Of a stretch of 64,000 bases of DNA, positions 18,421-26,542 are shown piece after piece. This stretch comes from Salipiger bermudensis. Lineage in GTDB: Bacteria > Pseudomonadota > Alphaproteobacteria > Rhodobacterales > Rhodobacteraceae. The position numbers were made by a program, and so were the translations under genes. How positions within the stretch are numbered: the first letter of the stretch is position 1; each line of letters begins with the position of its first letter. The notes beneath the pieces are model-generated. The model saw nothing but the letters and a program-made list of their open reading frames with translations, did not search any database and was not told the origin of the DNA. The stretch is from assembly GCF_020171625.1 (NCBI RefSeq), contig NZ_JAIUZY010000003.1, forward strand, positions 1-64,000, in the 5' to 3' direction.

Positions 18421-20517
18421 ATGACACTGTGCTGGCACGCCGCCGAACCCGCCGCGTTTCAAGATCCCTACGTGGATTTCTCCTGGATGCTGCGGCAGCG
18501 GCGCCAGCCGCCGGTGGGGTCCGATGTCTACCAGCCGATCTTCGTGCGGCTCGTCGGCGCCGACGATCCCGTGTCCGCGCGCAAGCAGCGAAAGCGGCTC
18601 AGGAGGCTGGTCGAGACCCCGGCCGATCCGCTGCTGATGGAGCCTTTCGAGCTGTCGGTGCTGCGCCGGCGCTGCCACCGGCGCGATCCCGATGCCGGCC
18701 TGCCAGACGAATACCCAGTCTATCGCGCCCTCGGCACGCCCGACGACGCCTTCGCCGACCTGTTCGAAGTGCTCGACGACGGCACGCCGGTGGCGCTCGA
18801 CCCGTCGAGCGTGGATTTCGACTCCGCCGAGGACTTGCAGCCGGACTCCGAGTCCTTGGGCAAGGGGCGGCCGATCGTGGCGGTGATCGACGACGGCATC
18901 GGATTTCTCAACGCGCGCTTCTGCAAGGCACGGCGCAGGGGGCGCGGCAGCGTCCTCAGGACCCGGTTCGAGGCGATCTGGCTGCAGGCGCTCGAACGTG
19001 CCGGTCCGGGGGACCGCAGCGCCTGTCTCGGAGAGATACTCGAACGCCGGCAGATCAACGCCCTGCTCCGCCGCGAGGGCTTCAACGAGACCGGCGAGTA
19101 CACCGCGCTGAACGCGCGGCTGGCGCGGGCCGACGCCCGGCGTTCCACCGATTTCGGCACCAGCCACGGCACCCACGTGCTCGACCTCGCCGCGGGGAGT
19201 GAGCCCGACGACAGCGACGATCCGGCGCGGGGCTGGCCGCTGCTGGGGGTGCAACTGCCACCGCAGGCCATCGCCGACACGTCTGGCACCAAGTTCGAGA
19301 GCTACCTCGTCGACGCGGTGCGCTGGGTGCTGCGCCGGGCCGAGGCGATGGACCCGCACGCACCGGTGATCATCAACCTCTCGCTGGGGATGCTGGCCGG
19401 CCCCAAGGACGGCACCCGCTTCGCCGAGTATCAGGTCGCCCGCGAGGCGCGGTTCTGGGAACAGATCAAGGGCCAGCCGGTGCGCGTGGTCTGGTCCTTC
19501 GGCAACGACTACCGCAAGCGGCTGGTGGCCGGCCTCTCCTTCCCCGCCGCCGAGGCGCGCCGCGACACCGCCCAGAGCATCGAGTGGCGTGTGCAGCCCG
19601 GCGATCTGACCGAGAGCTATGTCGAGATCCGCGCCGCGCCCGGCCAGCCGCTCGAGGCGCTCGAGATCGGCGTGACCACGCCGGCGGGGCTTGCCTCCGG
19701 AGTCTCGGCGCTGAAGCCCGGCGAGATCCGCAACCTGACGCAGGGCGATCAGGCGGTCGCGCGGATCTACCACGTACCCGAGCACCGGCTCGACCCCGAG
19801 ACCTTGCAGCGCAACTTCTACCTTCTGGCGCTCGCGCCCACCGCGTCTCTCGACCTCGAGCCGCTGGTGCCCTCGGGCGCCTGGCAGCTCGCGTTTCGCT
19901 ACGACGGATGCGCGGCACTGGACCTCGAGCTGCAGGTGCAGCGCGACGACAGCCTCGTGGGATACCGCGCCGGCGCGCGGCAGAGCTATTTCGAAAGCGC
20001 CGAGGGCTATGGCTGGGATCAGGAGTTCTTTGACTACACCCAGCTCGGGCCGGACTGCGCGATCAAATATGCCGGATCGCACAGCGCGCTCGCCACGGCG
20101 CTCACGCGGCAGGTGTTCCACGTCGGAGCCGTGCGCGATGACGCGCAGGACGACCGCCTGCCGCCCTCGGATTACTGCGGAGAAGGGGCGGCTTGGTCGG
20201 TGCCCGGCCCCACCGTCTCGGCCATCGCTGATCGCAGTTTTCTGCGCGGAGGCGTTCAGGGCTGCGGTACCCTCAGCGGCAGCACCCGGTTTCTCAATGG
20301 CACCAGCGCCGCCGCGGGCCGGCTGAGTCGCGCGCTTGCGCTTTCGTCGAAGGGACTGGTGGCCGATGCCACGACACCGCATCTGGCCGATTTCGACACG
20401 AGGCGGGTGAGCCTGTGCCCCGTCCCCGAGGCCGCGCGCGCGCGGCTGGGCAGCCATGTGGTGAAAATTGCCGAAGCCGAGTGCACTCGGCTGGGCAACC
20501 ATGTGGTGACAACCTGA
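18421..20517 (+). CDS. Subtilisin-family (S8) serine protease
   Basis: 698 residues; ATG 18421 is preceded by GAGGACCCGGTC. No signal peptide, so it is probably cytoplasmic or exported by another route. The catalytic triad is visible: Asp in IVAVIDDGIGF (about 157), His in TSHGTHVLDLAAG (about 249) and Ser in FLNGTSAAAGRLSRA (about 628); the oxyanion Asn is in VWSFGNDYRKR (about 362). The spacing between His and Ser is unusually long because of an inserted beta-rich domain around residues 380-560. The extreme C-terminus repeats RLGSHVV / RLGNHVV. It lies between the two haloperoxidase-fold genes and has a SARP-type repeat promoter. A role in maturing a partner protein of the locus is possible. 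Confidence 0.85.
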   Translation: MTLCWHAAEPAAFQDPYVDFSWMLRQRRQPPVGSDVYQPIFVRLVGADDPVSARKQRKRLRRLVETPADPLLMEPFELSVLRRRCHRRDPDAGLPDEYPVYRALGTPDDAFADLFEVLDDGTPVALDPSSVDFDSAEDLQPDSESLGKGRPIVAVIDDGIGFLNARFCKARRRGRGSVLRTRFEAIWLQALERAGPGDRSACLGEILERRQINALLRREGFNETGEYTALNARLARADARRSTDFGTSHGTHVLDLAAGSEPDDSDDPARGWPLLGVQLPPQAIADTSGTKFESYLVDAVRWVLRRAEAMDPHAPVIINLSLGMLAGPKDGTRFAEYQVAREARFWEQIKGQPVRVVWSFGNDYRKRLVAGLSFPAAEARRDTAQSIEWRVQPGDLTESYVEIRAAPGQPLEALEIGVTTPAGLASGVSALKPGEIRNLTQGDQAVARIYHVPEHRLDPETLQRNFYLLALAPTASLDLEPLVPSGAWQLAFRYDGCAALDLELQVQRDDSLVGYRAGARQSYFESAEGYGWDQEFFDYTQLGPDCAIKYAGSHSALATALTRQVFHVGAVRDDAQDDRLPPSDYCGEGAAWSVPGPTVSAIADRSFLRGGVQGCGTLSGSTRFLNGTSAAAGRLSRALALSSKGLVADATTPHLADFDTRRVSLCPVPEAARARLGSHVVKIAEAECTRLGNHVVTT
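20443..20509 (+). repeat. 22-bp direct repeat encoding the C-terminal RLGxHVV pair of the protease
   Basis: 20443-20464 and 20488-20509 are identical over 22 bases except one (G/A), with a 45-bp period. They encode RLGSHVV and RLGNHVV, the last residues of the S8 protease. Confidence 0.8.
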
Positions 20518-20558
20518 CGCCATATCCTGACGCCACTCCAGCGGGGCCTGGGCGGACC

Positions 20559-20582
20559 GGCCGGGACCAACAGGTCCCGGCC
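20559..20582. terminator. Hairpin between convergent protease and PAP2 genes
   Basis: Perfect 10-bp stem GGCCGGGACC / GGTCCCGGCC with loop AACA. It sits in the 115-base gap between two convergent genes and may terminate transcription in both directions; no long T-run follows. Confidence 0.55.
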
Positions 20583-20632
20583 ACTCGCAACAAAAGAGGC
20601 CGCTCTCGCGCCCCCCACTGGTTAAACTGGGG

Positions 20633-21709
20633 TCATCCTTCCCTGAGCGCCTTGCACCACATGGTGCGAAGCCAGTCCGGCACCAACGACGGGTCGATGG
20701 CGATTTTTGTCTCGGATATCGAACCCGCCGGGTCGGCGATCTGTTCCGACATCAGGGAAAGATTGAAATCGTTCGCGTAATCACGCCCATCGAAGCTGCG
20801 CGCCGTGGTCTCCTCGCGCTCATCGAGCAGATTGACCAGCGCCTCGGCCATGCTCACGCCAAGCACGGCGCCGGCCATGCTGTCGGTGGGGTAATGCACC
20901 CCCGCGACGGTGCGGTTGATCGCGATGCGCTCGGCCTGCCGGAAGAACGGCGTCTGCTTGGCCAGCAGCGCGGTCGGATCGAGCGGCTCGGAATCATCAT
21001 AGCACAGGCGGCTGAGCAGGGTCGCGGCGGCAAAGCTCTCGGTGGCGTGGCCGCTGGGCCATGCGCCATGCCCGGGGGTCTGGATGATCGGCTGCACCTG
21101 ATAGGCCAGCGTGATCGGCCGCGGCACGTCGAAGCCAAGCTTCACCGGCATCTCGACATGAGTGCAAAGCCGGAACACCGCCTGCATCAGCGCCAGTTGC
21201 CACTTGGTGGCGCCCGACGACATGTAGCTGACGCTGGCAAAGAACGACTGGATGTTGCTCGTCTCGACGCGGATCTCGGCCAGCCGGTCGTAGCGCAGAT
21301 CGGCCGCCGCGCGCAGGAAGCCCAGCTGCTTTTCCTCGAGCACCTCCATGCTCGGGCGTTGGAGGGTCACCAGCGGCGTGCCCTGAAACCCGACGCTGCC
21401 GCTCGCGTTGGAGCTCTCGCTTTGCTCGAAGCTCACGTCGTAGAGGCTCTGGATCGCCTGATCCATCACCGCCCGGCGCGGCGCGGTCCCGAGGCTCTTG
21501 ACCGCCGCCCAGCTCGAGCGCCCCTCAACCCGCGAGGCGCGGCTCGGCAGGCCGTTCCAATACCCGACCGTGCCATCGCGTGCGCTCCCCAGCGCGACGC
21601 TCAGGGCCGGTGAGCCACCGCCGCCTTCATGGCCCTCGTGCCCCTCGTGGCCTTCATGTCCCTCGTGGCCCTCATGTCCTTCGTGGCCTTCATGACCGTA
21701 AATCGGCAT
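20633..21709 (-). CDS. PAP2 / vanadium-haloperoxidase-fold enzyme with an N-terminal His-Glu-Gly repeat
   Basis: 358 residues from the ATG at 21709, preceded by GGAGGCTGGGG. Residues ~6-29 are eight HEG triplets followed by Gly. The C-terminal half carries the complete vanadate/phosphate site of the PAP2-haloperoxidase superfamily: KLGFDVPRP (K-x6-RP, about residue 192), PSGH (about 221) and NRTVAGVHYPTD (R-x5-H-x3-D, about 272). The enzyme could be a soluble phosphatase or a vanadium haloperoxidase; no signal peptide or membrane helices support a soluble protein. It is divergent from the SARP-like regulator gene and two GCGTGA repeats precede it. The degenerate homologue at 16652-18145 lacks these catalytic residues. 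Confidence 0.75.
   Translation of the reverse strand: MPIYGHEGHEGHEGHEGHEGHEGHEGHEGGGGSPALSVALGSARDGTVGYWNGLPSRASRVEGRSSWAAVKSLGTAPRRAVMDQAIQSLYDVSFEQSESSNASGSVGFQGTPLVTLQRPSMEVLEEKQLGFLRAAADLRYDRLAEIRVETSNIQSFFASVSYMSSGATKWQLALMQAVFRLCTHVEMPVKLGFDVPRPITLAYQVQPIIQTPGHGAWPSGHATESFAAATLLSRLCYDDSEPLDPTALLAKQTPFFRQAERIAINRTVAGVHYPTDSMAGAVLGVSMAEALVNLLDEREETTARSFDGRDYANDFNLSLMSEQIADPAGSISETKIAIDPSLVPDWLRTMWCKALREG
21623..21694 (-). repeat. Eight 9-bp units encoding (His-Glu-Gly)8
   Basis: On the minus strand eight consecutive units of the form CAY/CAC-GAR-GGN encode HEG, varying only at third positions apart from the first base of the Gly codon block. The repeat lies at the N-terminus of the PAP2-like protein. 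It could bind metal ions or be prone to copy-number change. Confidence 0.9.
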
Positions 21710-21814
21710 CCCCAGCCTCCCCCGAGACAATAAACTCCGAAATCGATTAACAATGATATGTCCGACATCAGACAGAAACTCCGGCGCTTCGTCAAAGCCT
21801 TGTGCCGGACAGGC

Positions 21815-21838
21815 GGGCGATTCACGCAGTATTCACGC
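21815..21838 (-). promoter_or_regulatory. Two GCGTGAAT direct repeats 11 bp apart, probable SARP operator
   Basis: On the minus strand GCGTGAATACTGC (from 21838) is followed 11 bp later by GCGTGAATCGCCC (from 21827). The first matches the GCGTGA-N5-GC consensus upstream of the protease exactly. The pair points toward the PAP2-like gene, whose ATG is about 105 bases away, nearly the same distance as at the protease. It also lies 69 bases upstream of the SARP gene and could mediate autoregulation. Confidence 0.65.
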
Positions 21839-21906
21839 CCGTTGCCGGGTCTGTGACGCGGTGGTAGTTTACCTAAAGTTTATTATTTCGATGTTTGGAC
21901 CCCCTT

Positions 21907-23508
21907 ATGCGCGACACCGCTCCCCCGATTCGGATCTCGGTGCTCGGCCCGCTTCGCGTAGAAGCCGGGGACGCCACTTGCCTCACGCCGAAGGGCGCGA
22001 AGAACCAGGCGCTTCTGGCGCTGCTTGCCCTCTCGCCCGAGATGTCGCGCCCGCGCCGCTGGCTCGAGGACAAGCTCTGGAGCCAGTTCGGACCCGAGCA
22101 GGCCAGCGCAAACCTGCGGCAGGCGCTGAGCAAGCTGCGCAGCGCGCTTGGGGACCACGCCGATATCCTGCGCGCCGACCGTGCCAGCGTCTCGCTCGAT
22201 CCGCTCGCGCTCTCGGTCGATCTGCGCGATGACGGGCTGCGCTTCGATCAGCGCACAGAGCTGCTCGAGGGGCTCGACGCCCGCGACCCCGAGTTCGAGG
22301 AATGGCTGCGGATGGAGCGCGCCGACCTGCAGGCCCGGCTGTCGCAGGCCGCGCCGAAAGAGGCCAAGGGCGTTCTGATCCACTGCCGTTCGGCCGCAGC
22401 GCCCGAGGACGGCGCCGAGATCATGGCCGACATCCTCGCCAACCAGATCGGCGAGAACATCGCCGAGCAGATCCGCGCGTGGCGACAGTCGTCCGATCCC
22501 GGCCATCCCGCCGAGCTTCCGGTGAGCGACATCTCCCTCACCTGCGACATCCTCAAGACGACCGACGGCCACACGCTGTTCGTCAAGGGGCTGCACGTGC
22601 CGAGCGGGCGTATCCTGTATTCCAAGATGCAATCGGTCGATCACCTCGAAGCCATCCTGCGCAGCGACGAGATCGTCTCGAAGCTGGTCTTCGAGGCAGC
22701 CGACTGCATCATCGGCAAGCTGCCACAGGTGCTCGACACCAACCGCCCCGAGAGCCGCGCCACGGCGCTGTCGCGGCTCAGCATGTACCGCATGTTCAGC
22801 TTCGAGCGCGACGCCCTGCGCGAGGCCTACTCGCTGCTTAAGCAGGCGCATGAGCTTGACAGCAACGGCATTTACCTTGCGTGGAGCAGCATGGTGCGGA
22901 TGATCCAGCTCCTCGAGCTGCTCGAGGACGACCGAGAGGCCCTGCGCGAGGAAGCCATCGCCCTGAACTACCGCGCGATGGAGGCCTCGGAAGACAACGC
23001 GCTTGTGCACGCGCTGATCTCCAAGGTGCGCGGCACGGCGCAGCGCGATGCAGCGGGCGCCTTCGAGCTGGCCGACACCGCGGTCAACCGCAACCCGGCC
23101 TCGGCCTTTGCGTGGAAATCTCTGGCGGAGGCCAACATGCTGATGGGCGACGTCACCTCGGCTTTCTCCGCCTCGGCCCGCGCCCGCGCCATCGCGCGCA
23201 GCTCACCGTTCAAGCAATGGTGGGATATGGGGCACTGCATCATCGCCATTGCCTGCAACCGCCCGCACGAAGCCATCGAGGCCGGCGAAGCGGCGGCGCG
23301 CGCGGCGCCTCTGTCGCGCCCGGCGCACCGGCACCTTCTGGCGCTCTACGCGCTCGACGGACAGCTCGACAAGGCGCAGGCGACGGCAGTGAAGCTTGGC
23401 AAGATCGAGCCGGGCTTCACCATCGACCAGATTATAAATGACGAGAATTACCCGGTGCGCACCCTGCGCAACAAGGGTCTGCTCGAGCCGATCCGCGCCC
23501 TGCTCTGA
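21907..23508 (+). CDS. SARP-like transcriptional regulator (winged helix plus TPR)
   Basis: 533 residues from the ATG at 21907; a TTG at 21895 is a less likely start. Residues ~8-100 form an OmpR-type winged helix: ISVLGPLRVEAGD, a basic helix ending TPKGAKNQALLALLAL, and RPRRWLEDKLWSQF then SANLRQALSKLRSAL, the layout of SARP/BTAD activators. Residues ~120-260 form a mixed domain (DISLTCDILKTTDGHTLFVK) reminiscent of the sensor part of CadC/adenylate-cyclase-like TPR regulators. Residues ~270-530 are TPR-like helices. It is divergent from the PAP2-like gene. The direct repeats in both nearby promoter regions make it the probable activator of the locus. The activating signal is unknown. Confidence 0.8.
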   Translation: MRDTAPPIRISVLGPLRVEAGDATCLTPKGAKNQALLALLALSPEMSRPRRWLEDKLWSQFGPEQASANLRQALSKLRSALGDHADILRADRASVSLDPLALSVDLRDDGLRFDQRTELLEGLDARDPEFEEWLRMERADLQARLSQAAPKEAKGVLIHCRSAAAPEDGAEIMADILANQIGENIAEQIRAWRQSSDPGHPAELPVSDISLTCDILKTTDGHTLFVKGLHVPSGRILYSKMQSVDHLEAILRSDEIVSKLVFEAADCIIGKLPQVLDTNRPESRATALSRLSMYRMFSFERDALREAYSLLKQAHELDSNGIYLAWSSMVRMIQLLELLEDDREALREEAIALNYRAMEASEDNALVHALISKVRGTAQRDAAGAFELADTAVNRNPASAFAWKSLAEANMLMGDVTSAFSASARARAIARSSPFKQWWDMGHCIIAIACNRPHEAIEAGEAAARAAPLSRPAHRHLLALYALDGQLDKAQATAVKLGKIEPGFTIDQIINDENYPVRTLRNKGLLEPIRALL

Positions 23509-23520
23509 GGGCGCTTAGGC

Positions 23521-24018
23521 TCAACTGGCGCGCTTGTCGTGATCGAGCGCACCCACGGCAAGAACCGGCGACGCATCAATGTCACGGGCGTCGAGCATGG
23601 CCGCGACGCGTTCGAGAGAGGACAGCAGCTGCGCCTGCTCCCAATCCTCTAGCCGCTCGAACTCGCGCACGAACCGCTGTTGCAGCGCATCCGGCGCCCG
23701 GTCGAGCGTCGCTTCGCCCTTGGCGCTCAGCACCACGTTGATCTGGCGGCGGTCCATGCTGGACTGGGCGCGATAGACCATGCCGTCATTGACCAGTTTG
23801 TCGACCAGTCCGGTGATCGTGGCCTGGCTGACGCCCATCTGGGTCGCCAATGCCTTGGGGGTGGTGGTGCCGCCCTTCGTCTGGACGATCTGCATCACGC
23901 GCAACTTCGCCGGCGTGACACCGGCCGCGCTGGCCAGGTCCCGTTCGTAGAGCTCTGTCGCTCTCAGTATGCGCCGTAAAGCAATCAAGCTGTCATCCGT
24001 TCGATCCATCGGACCCAC
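23521..24018 (-). CDS. ectR: MarR-family regulator of the ectoine operon
   Basis: 165 residues (a second ATG at 24009 is possible). The MarR winged helix is clear: KLRVMQIVQTKGGTTTPKAL, then MGVSQATITGLVDKLVNDGM as recognition helix region, then the DRRQINVVLSAKGEATL wing. Divergent placement directly upstream of ectABC-ask matches EctR1 repressors of methylotrophs and other ectoine producers, which repress the ect promoter. It converges with the SARP gene, with only 12 bases between the stops. The intergenic region of about 255 bases to ectA is AT-rich and holds a candidate operator. Confidence 0.85.
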   Translation of the reverse strand: MGPMDRTDDSLIALRRILRATELYERDLASAAGVTPAKLRVMQIVQTKGGTTTPKALATQMGVSQATITGLVDKLVNDGMVYRAQSSMDRRQINVVLSAKGEATLDRAPDALQQRFVREFERLEDWEQAQLLSSLERVAAMLDARDIDASPVLAVGALDHDKRAS

Positions 24019-24190
24019 GCCTCGCAGTATTGTGGACGTCCTTAGTTACATAAAGTGGGCCAAAGCTTCAATCGACTAAGCATCTCGCCCGGTATTTTCG
24101 TTTTCCTAAGGATAATAGTTTGCGATCAAGTTTCAAGTCATCCGATATTATCGCTTAAAATCAATGTATTATTTCTGTATCTGCGGACTT

Positions 24191-24212
24191 CGCCTAAAAA
24201 CTTACTTAGGCG
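24191..24212. promoter_or_regulatory. Palindrome in the ect promoter, candidate EctR operator
   Basis: CGCCTAA (24191-24197) and TTAGGCG (24206-24212) form a perfect inverted repeat with an 8-base AT-rich spacer, 64 bases before the ectA start and within the AT-rich ectR-ectA intergenic region. Confidence 0.45.
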
Positions 24213-24275
24213 GTTGAAACTTTATCGGCCCCGGCTTAGTTTATGCCTCGAAGGAAACAAAGGGAACCTGACCCG

Positions 24276-24812
24276 ATGCCGAAAGACAGCTTCACGTCCA
24301 AGCAGGACAAGCTCCGGCTCCGCAAGCCCGAGGCCACCGATGGCGCCGCCATTTGGGAGCTCGTGCGCGCGTGCAAGCCGCTTGACGAGAACTCGATGTA
24401 TTGCAACCTCGTCCAAGCGGAGCACTTCCGTGACACCTGCGTTGTGGCCGAGCTCGACGGTGACGTCGTCGGCTGGATCTCGGGTCACATGATTCCAAAC
24501 CAAGACGCCTATTTTGTCTGGCAGGTCGCCGTGAGCCCGAAGGCGCGCGGTCTCGGCCTCGGTCGCAAGATGCTCACCCACCTCATCGAGCGTGAGGAGT
24601 GTAGCGATGCCGACGCGCTGAAGACGACCATCACCAAGGACAATGATGCGTCTTGGGGCTTGTTCCGCAGCTTCGCCCGGTCGATCGGTGGCGAGCTGAG
24701 CGATGAGCCTCACTACAAGAAAGACGTTCACTTCGACGGGCACCACGACACCGAGCACATGGTGACGATCGCGCTGCCGGAGATGGAAGAAGAGCTGGCC
24801 AACGCCGCCTGA
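24276..24812 (+). CDS. ectA: L-2,4-diaminobutyrate acetyltransferase
   Basis: 178 residues from the ATG at 24276, preceded by AAAGGGAA; an upstream in-frame ATG at 24243 has no ribosome binding site. EctA is a GNAT-fold enzyme that acetylates 2,4-diaminobutyrate to N-gamma-acetyl-diaminobutyrate, the second step of ectoine synthesis. The sequence LRKPEATDGAAIWELVRAC, the NSMYCNLVQAEHF block and the acetyl-CoA motif VSPKARGLGLGRKML are typical. It is the first gene of ectA-ectB-ectC-ask, all on the plus strand with short gaps. Confidence 0.95.
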   Translation: MPKDSFTSKQDKLRLRKPEATDGAAIWELVRACKPLDENSMYCNLVQAEHFRDTCVVAELDGDVVGWISGHMIPNQDAYFVWQVAVSPKARGLGLGRKMLTHLIEREECSDADALKTTITKDNDASWGLFRSFARSIGGELSDEPHYKKDVHFDGHHDTEHMVTIALPEMEEELANAA

Positions 24813-24865
24813 TCCCTCCCCCCGTCGAATTTCACTGACAGACAGAAGTCCCGAAAGGACATCTC

Positions 24866-26140
24866 ATGACACGCGATATCTACACGCGCCGCGAAAGCGA
24901 AGCGCGCTCCTACTGCCGTAGCTTCCCGACAAGCTTCGTGAAAGCCAGCGGCTCCATCCTCACCGACGAGTCGGGCCGTGATTACATTGACTTTCTCGCT
25001 GGCTGTTCGTCGCTGAACTACGGGCACAATGACCCGGACATGAAGGCTGCGTTGATCGAGCACATCTCGAACGATGGCGTGACCCACGGTCTCGACATGC
25101 ACACCGAGCAGAAAGAAGCCTTCCTGACCGCGTTCGAGGACATCATTCTCAAGCCGCGGAACATGGACCACAAGGTGATGATGGTCGGCCCGACCGGCAC
25201 CAACGCCGTCGAGGCGGCGATGAAGCTGGCGCGCAAGATCACTGGCCGTCATAACATCGTGGCCTTCACCAACGGCTTCCACGGCATGACGATGGGCGCC
25301 CTCGCCGCGACCGGCAATTCCGGCAAGCGCAATGGTGGCGCCATGCCCCTGCAGGGTGTGACCCACCTGCCCTATGACGGCGCCTTCGGCGACGGCGTGG
25401 ATACGCTCGCACAGATCGAGTGGATGCTCGACAACCCGTCCTCGGGCCTCGACGCCCCCGCCGCCTTCCTCGTGGAGCCGGTTCAGGGCGAAGGCGGTCT
25501 CAACGCCGCGTCCAAGGAATGGATGCAGGGCATCGCCAAGCTTGCCAAGAAGCACGGCGCGCTGCTGATCGCCGACGACATTCAGGCCGGCATCGGCCGC
25601 ACCGGCACGTTCTTCTCTTTCGAGGAGTTCGGCATCGAGCCGGACCTCATCCCGCTGGCGAAATCGCTGTCGGGCATGGGTCTGCCCTTCGCCGCACTGC
25701 TGGTGAAGCCGGAACTCGACGTCTGGAAGCCGGCCGAGCACAACGGCACATTCCGCGGCAACACCCACGCCTTCGTCACCGCCCGCGTGGCGCTGGAGAA
25801 GTTCTGGAAGGACGACGCGTTCGCCAAGGAGCTCCAGAAGAAGGCTCGCATCGTCGAGATCGGCCTCACCTCGATCGCCGACATGGTCGATGGCGCCCGC
25901 CTCAAGGGCCGCGGCCTGATGCGCGGTGTCGACGTCGGTTGTGGCGACCTCGCAGGCGATATCTGTGCCGAAGCCTTCAAACGCGGTCTCATCATCGAGA
26001 CCTCGGGCGCGCATGACGAAGTGGTCAAGGTGCTCGCACCGCTGACCACCACGGAGGAGCAGTTCGCGAAAGGGTTCGAAATCCTGCGCGACGCCACCCG
26101 TGCCGCCCTCACCGAAACAAGCAAGATTGCAGCGGAGTAA
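24866..26140 (+). CDS. ectB: Diaminobutyrate-2-oxoglutarate aminotransferase
   Basis: 424 residues, the normal length for EctB. This PLP enzyme makes L-2,4-diaminobutyrate from aspartate semialdehyde using glutamate as amino donor. Class III aminotransferase motifs: DFLAGCSSLNYGHNDP near the start, MMVGPTGTNAVEAAMKLAR, LIADDIQAGIGRTGTFF (PLP-ring Asp) and PLAKSLSGMGLPFA with the Schiff-base Lys. A ribosome binding site AAAGGA precedes the ATG. It follows ectA by 53 bases. Confidence 0.97.
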   Translation: MTRDIYTRRESEARSYCRSFPTSFVKASGSILTDESGRDYIDFLAGCSSLNYGHNDPDMKAALIEHISNDGVTHGLDMHTEQKEAFLTAFEDIILKPRNMDHKVMMVGPTGTNAVEAAMKLARKITGRHNIVAFTNGFHGMTMGALAATGNSGKRNGGAMPLQGVTHLPYDGAFGDGVDTLAQIEWMLDNPSSGLDAPAAFLVEPVQGEGGLNAASKEWMQGIAKLAKKHGALLIADDIQAGIGRTGTFFSFEEFGIEPDLIPLAKSLSGMGLPFAALLVKPELDVWKPAEHNGTFRGNTHAFVTARVALEKFWKDDAFAKELQKKARIVEIGLTSIADMVDGARLKGRGLMRGVDVGCGDLAGDICAEAFKRGLIIETSGAHDEVVKVLAPLTTTEEQFAKGFEILRDATRAALTETSKIAAE

Positions 26141-26146
26141 CCCGAC

Positions 26147-26539
26147 ATGATCGTTCGCGACTTCAACGAGCTGAAAAACACCGACAAGCACGTGGCCGAC
26201 GCCCAGTGGACCTCCACCCGGATGCTGCTGGCACAGGATGGCATGGGCTTCTCGTTCCACATCACCATTCTCGAAGCCGGTTCGGAGCACACGTTCCACT
26301 ACAAGCACCACTTCGAGAGCGTCTATTGCATGCAGGGCAAGGGCTCGATCACCGATATCGCCACCGGCGAGACGCACGAGATCAAGCCCGGCGTCATGTA
26401 CGCCCTGAACCTGCACGACAAGCACATCCTGCGCGCCGAGGAAGACCTCCACATGGCCTGCTGCTTCAACCCGCCGGTTACCGGCACCGAAGTGCACCGT
26501 GAAGACGGCTCCTATGCGCCGGCAGAGGAGGTGGCGTAA
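26147..26539 (+). CDS. ectC: Ectoine synthase
   Basis: 130 residues, a cupin-fold protein that cyclises N-gamma-acetyl-diaminobutyrate to ectoine with loss of water. The start MIVRDFNELKNTDKHVAD, FHYKHHFESVYCMQGKG (metal-binding Glu/His region) and LHDKHILRA are family hallmarks. It is 6 bases after ectB and 3 bases before ask. No ectoine hydroxylase (ectD) gene follows, so the operon makes ectoine rather than hydroxyectoine from this locus. Confidence 0.97.
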   Translation: MIVRDFNELKNTDKHVADAQWTSTRMLLAQDGMGFSFHITILEAGSEHTFHYKHHFESVYCMQGKGSITDIATGETHEIKPGVMYALNLHDKHILRAEEDLHMACCFNPPVTGTEVHREDGSYAPAEEVA

Positions 26540-26542
26540 GCC

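Noticed and set aside
21601-21709. Short regular repeats that could be a CRISPR array
   Set aside because: The unit is 9 bp with no spacers and codes for (HEG)8 in frame at the start of the PAP2-like protein.
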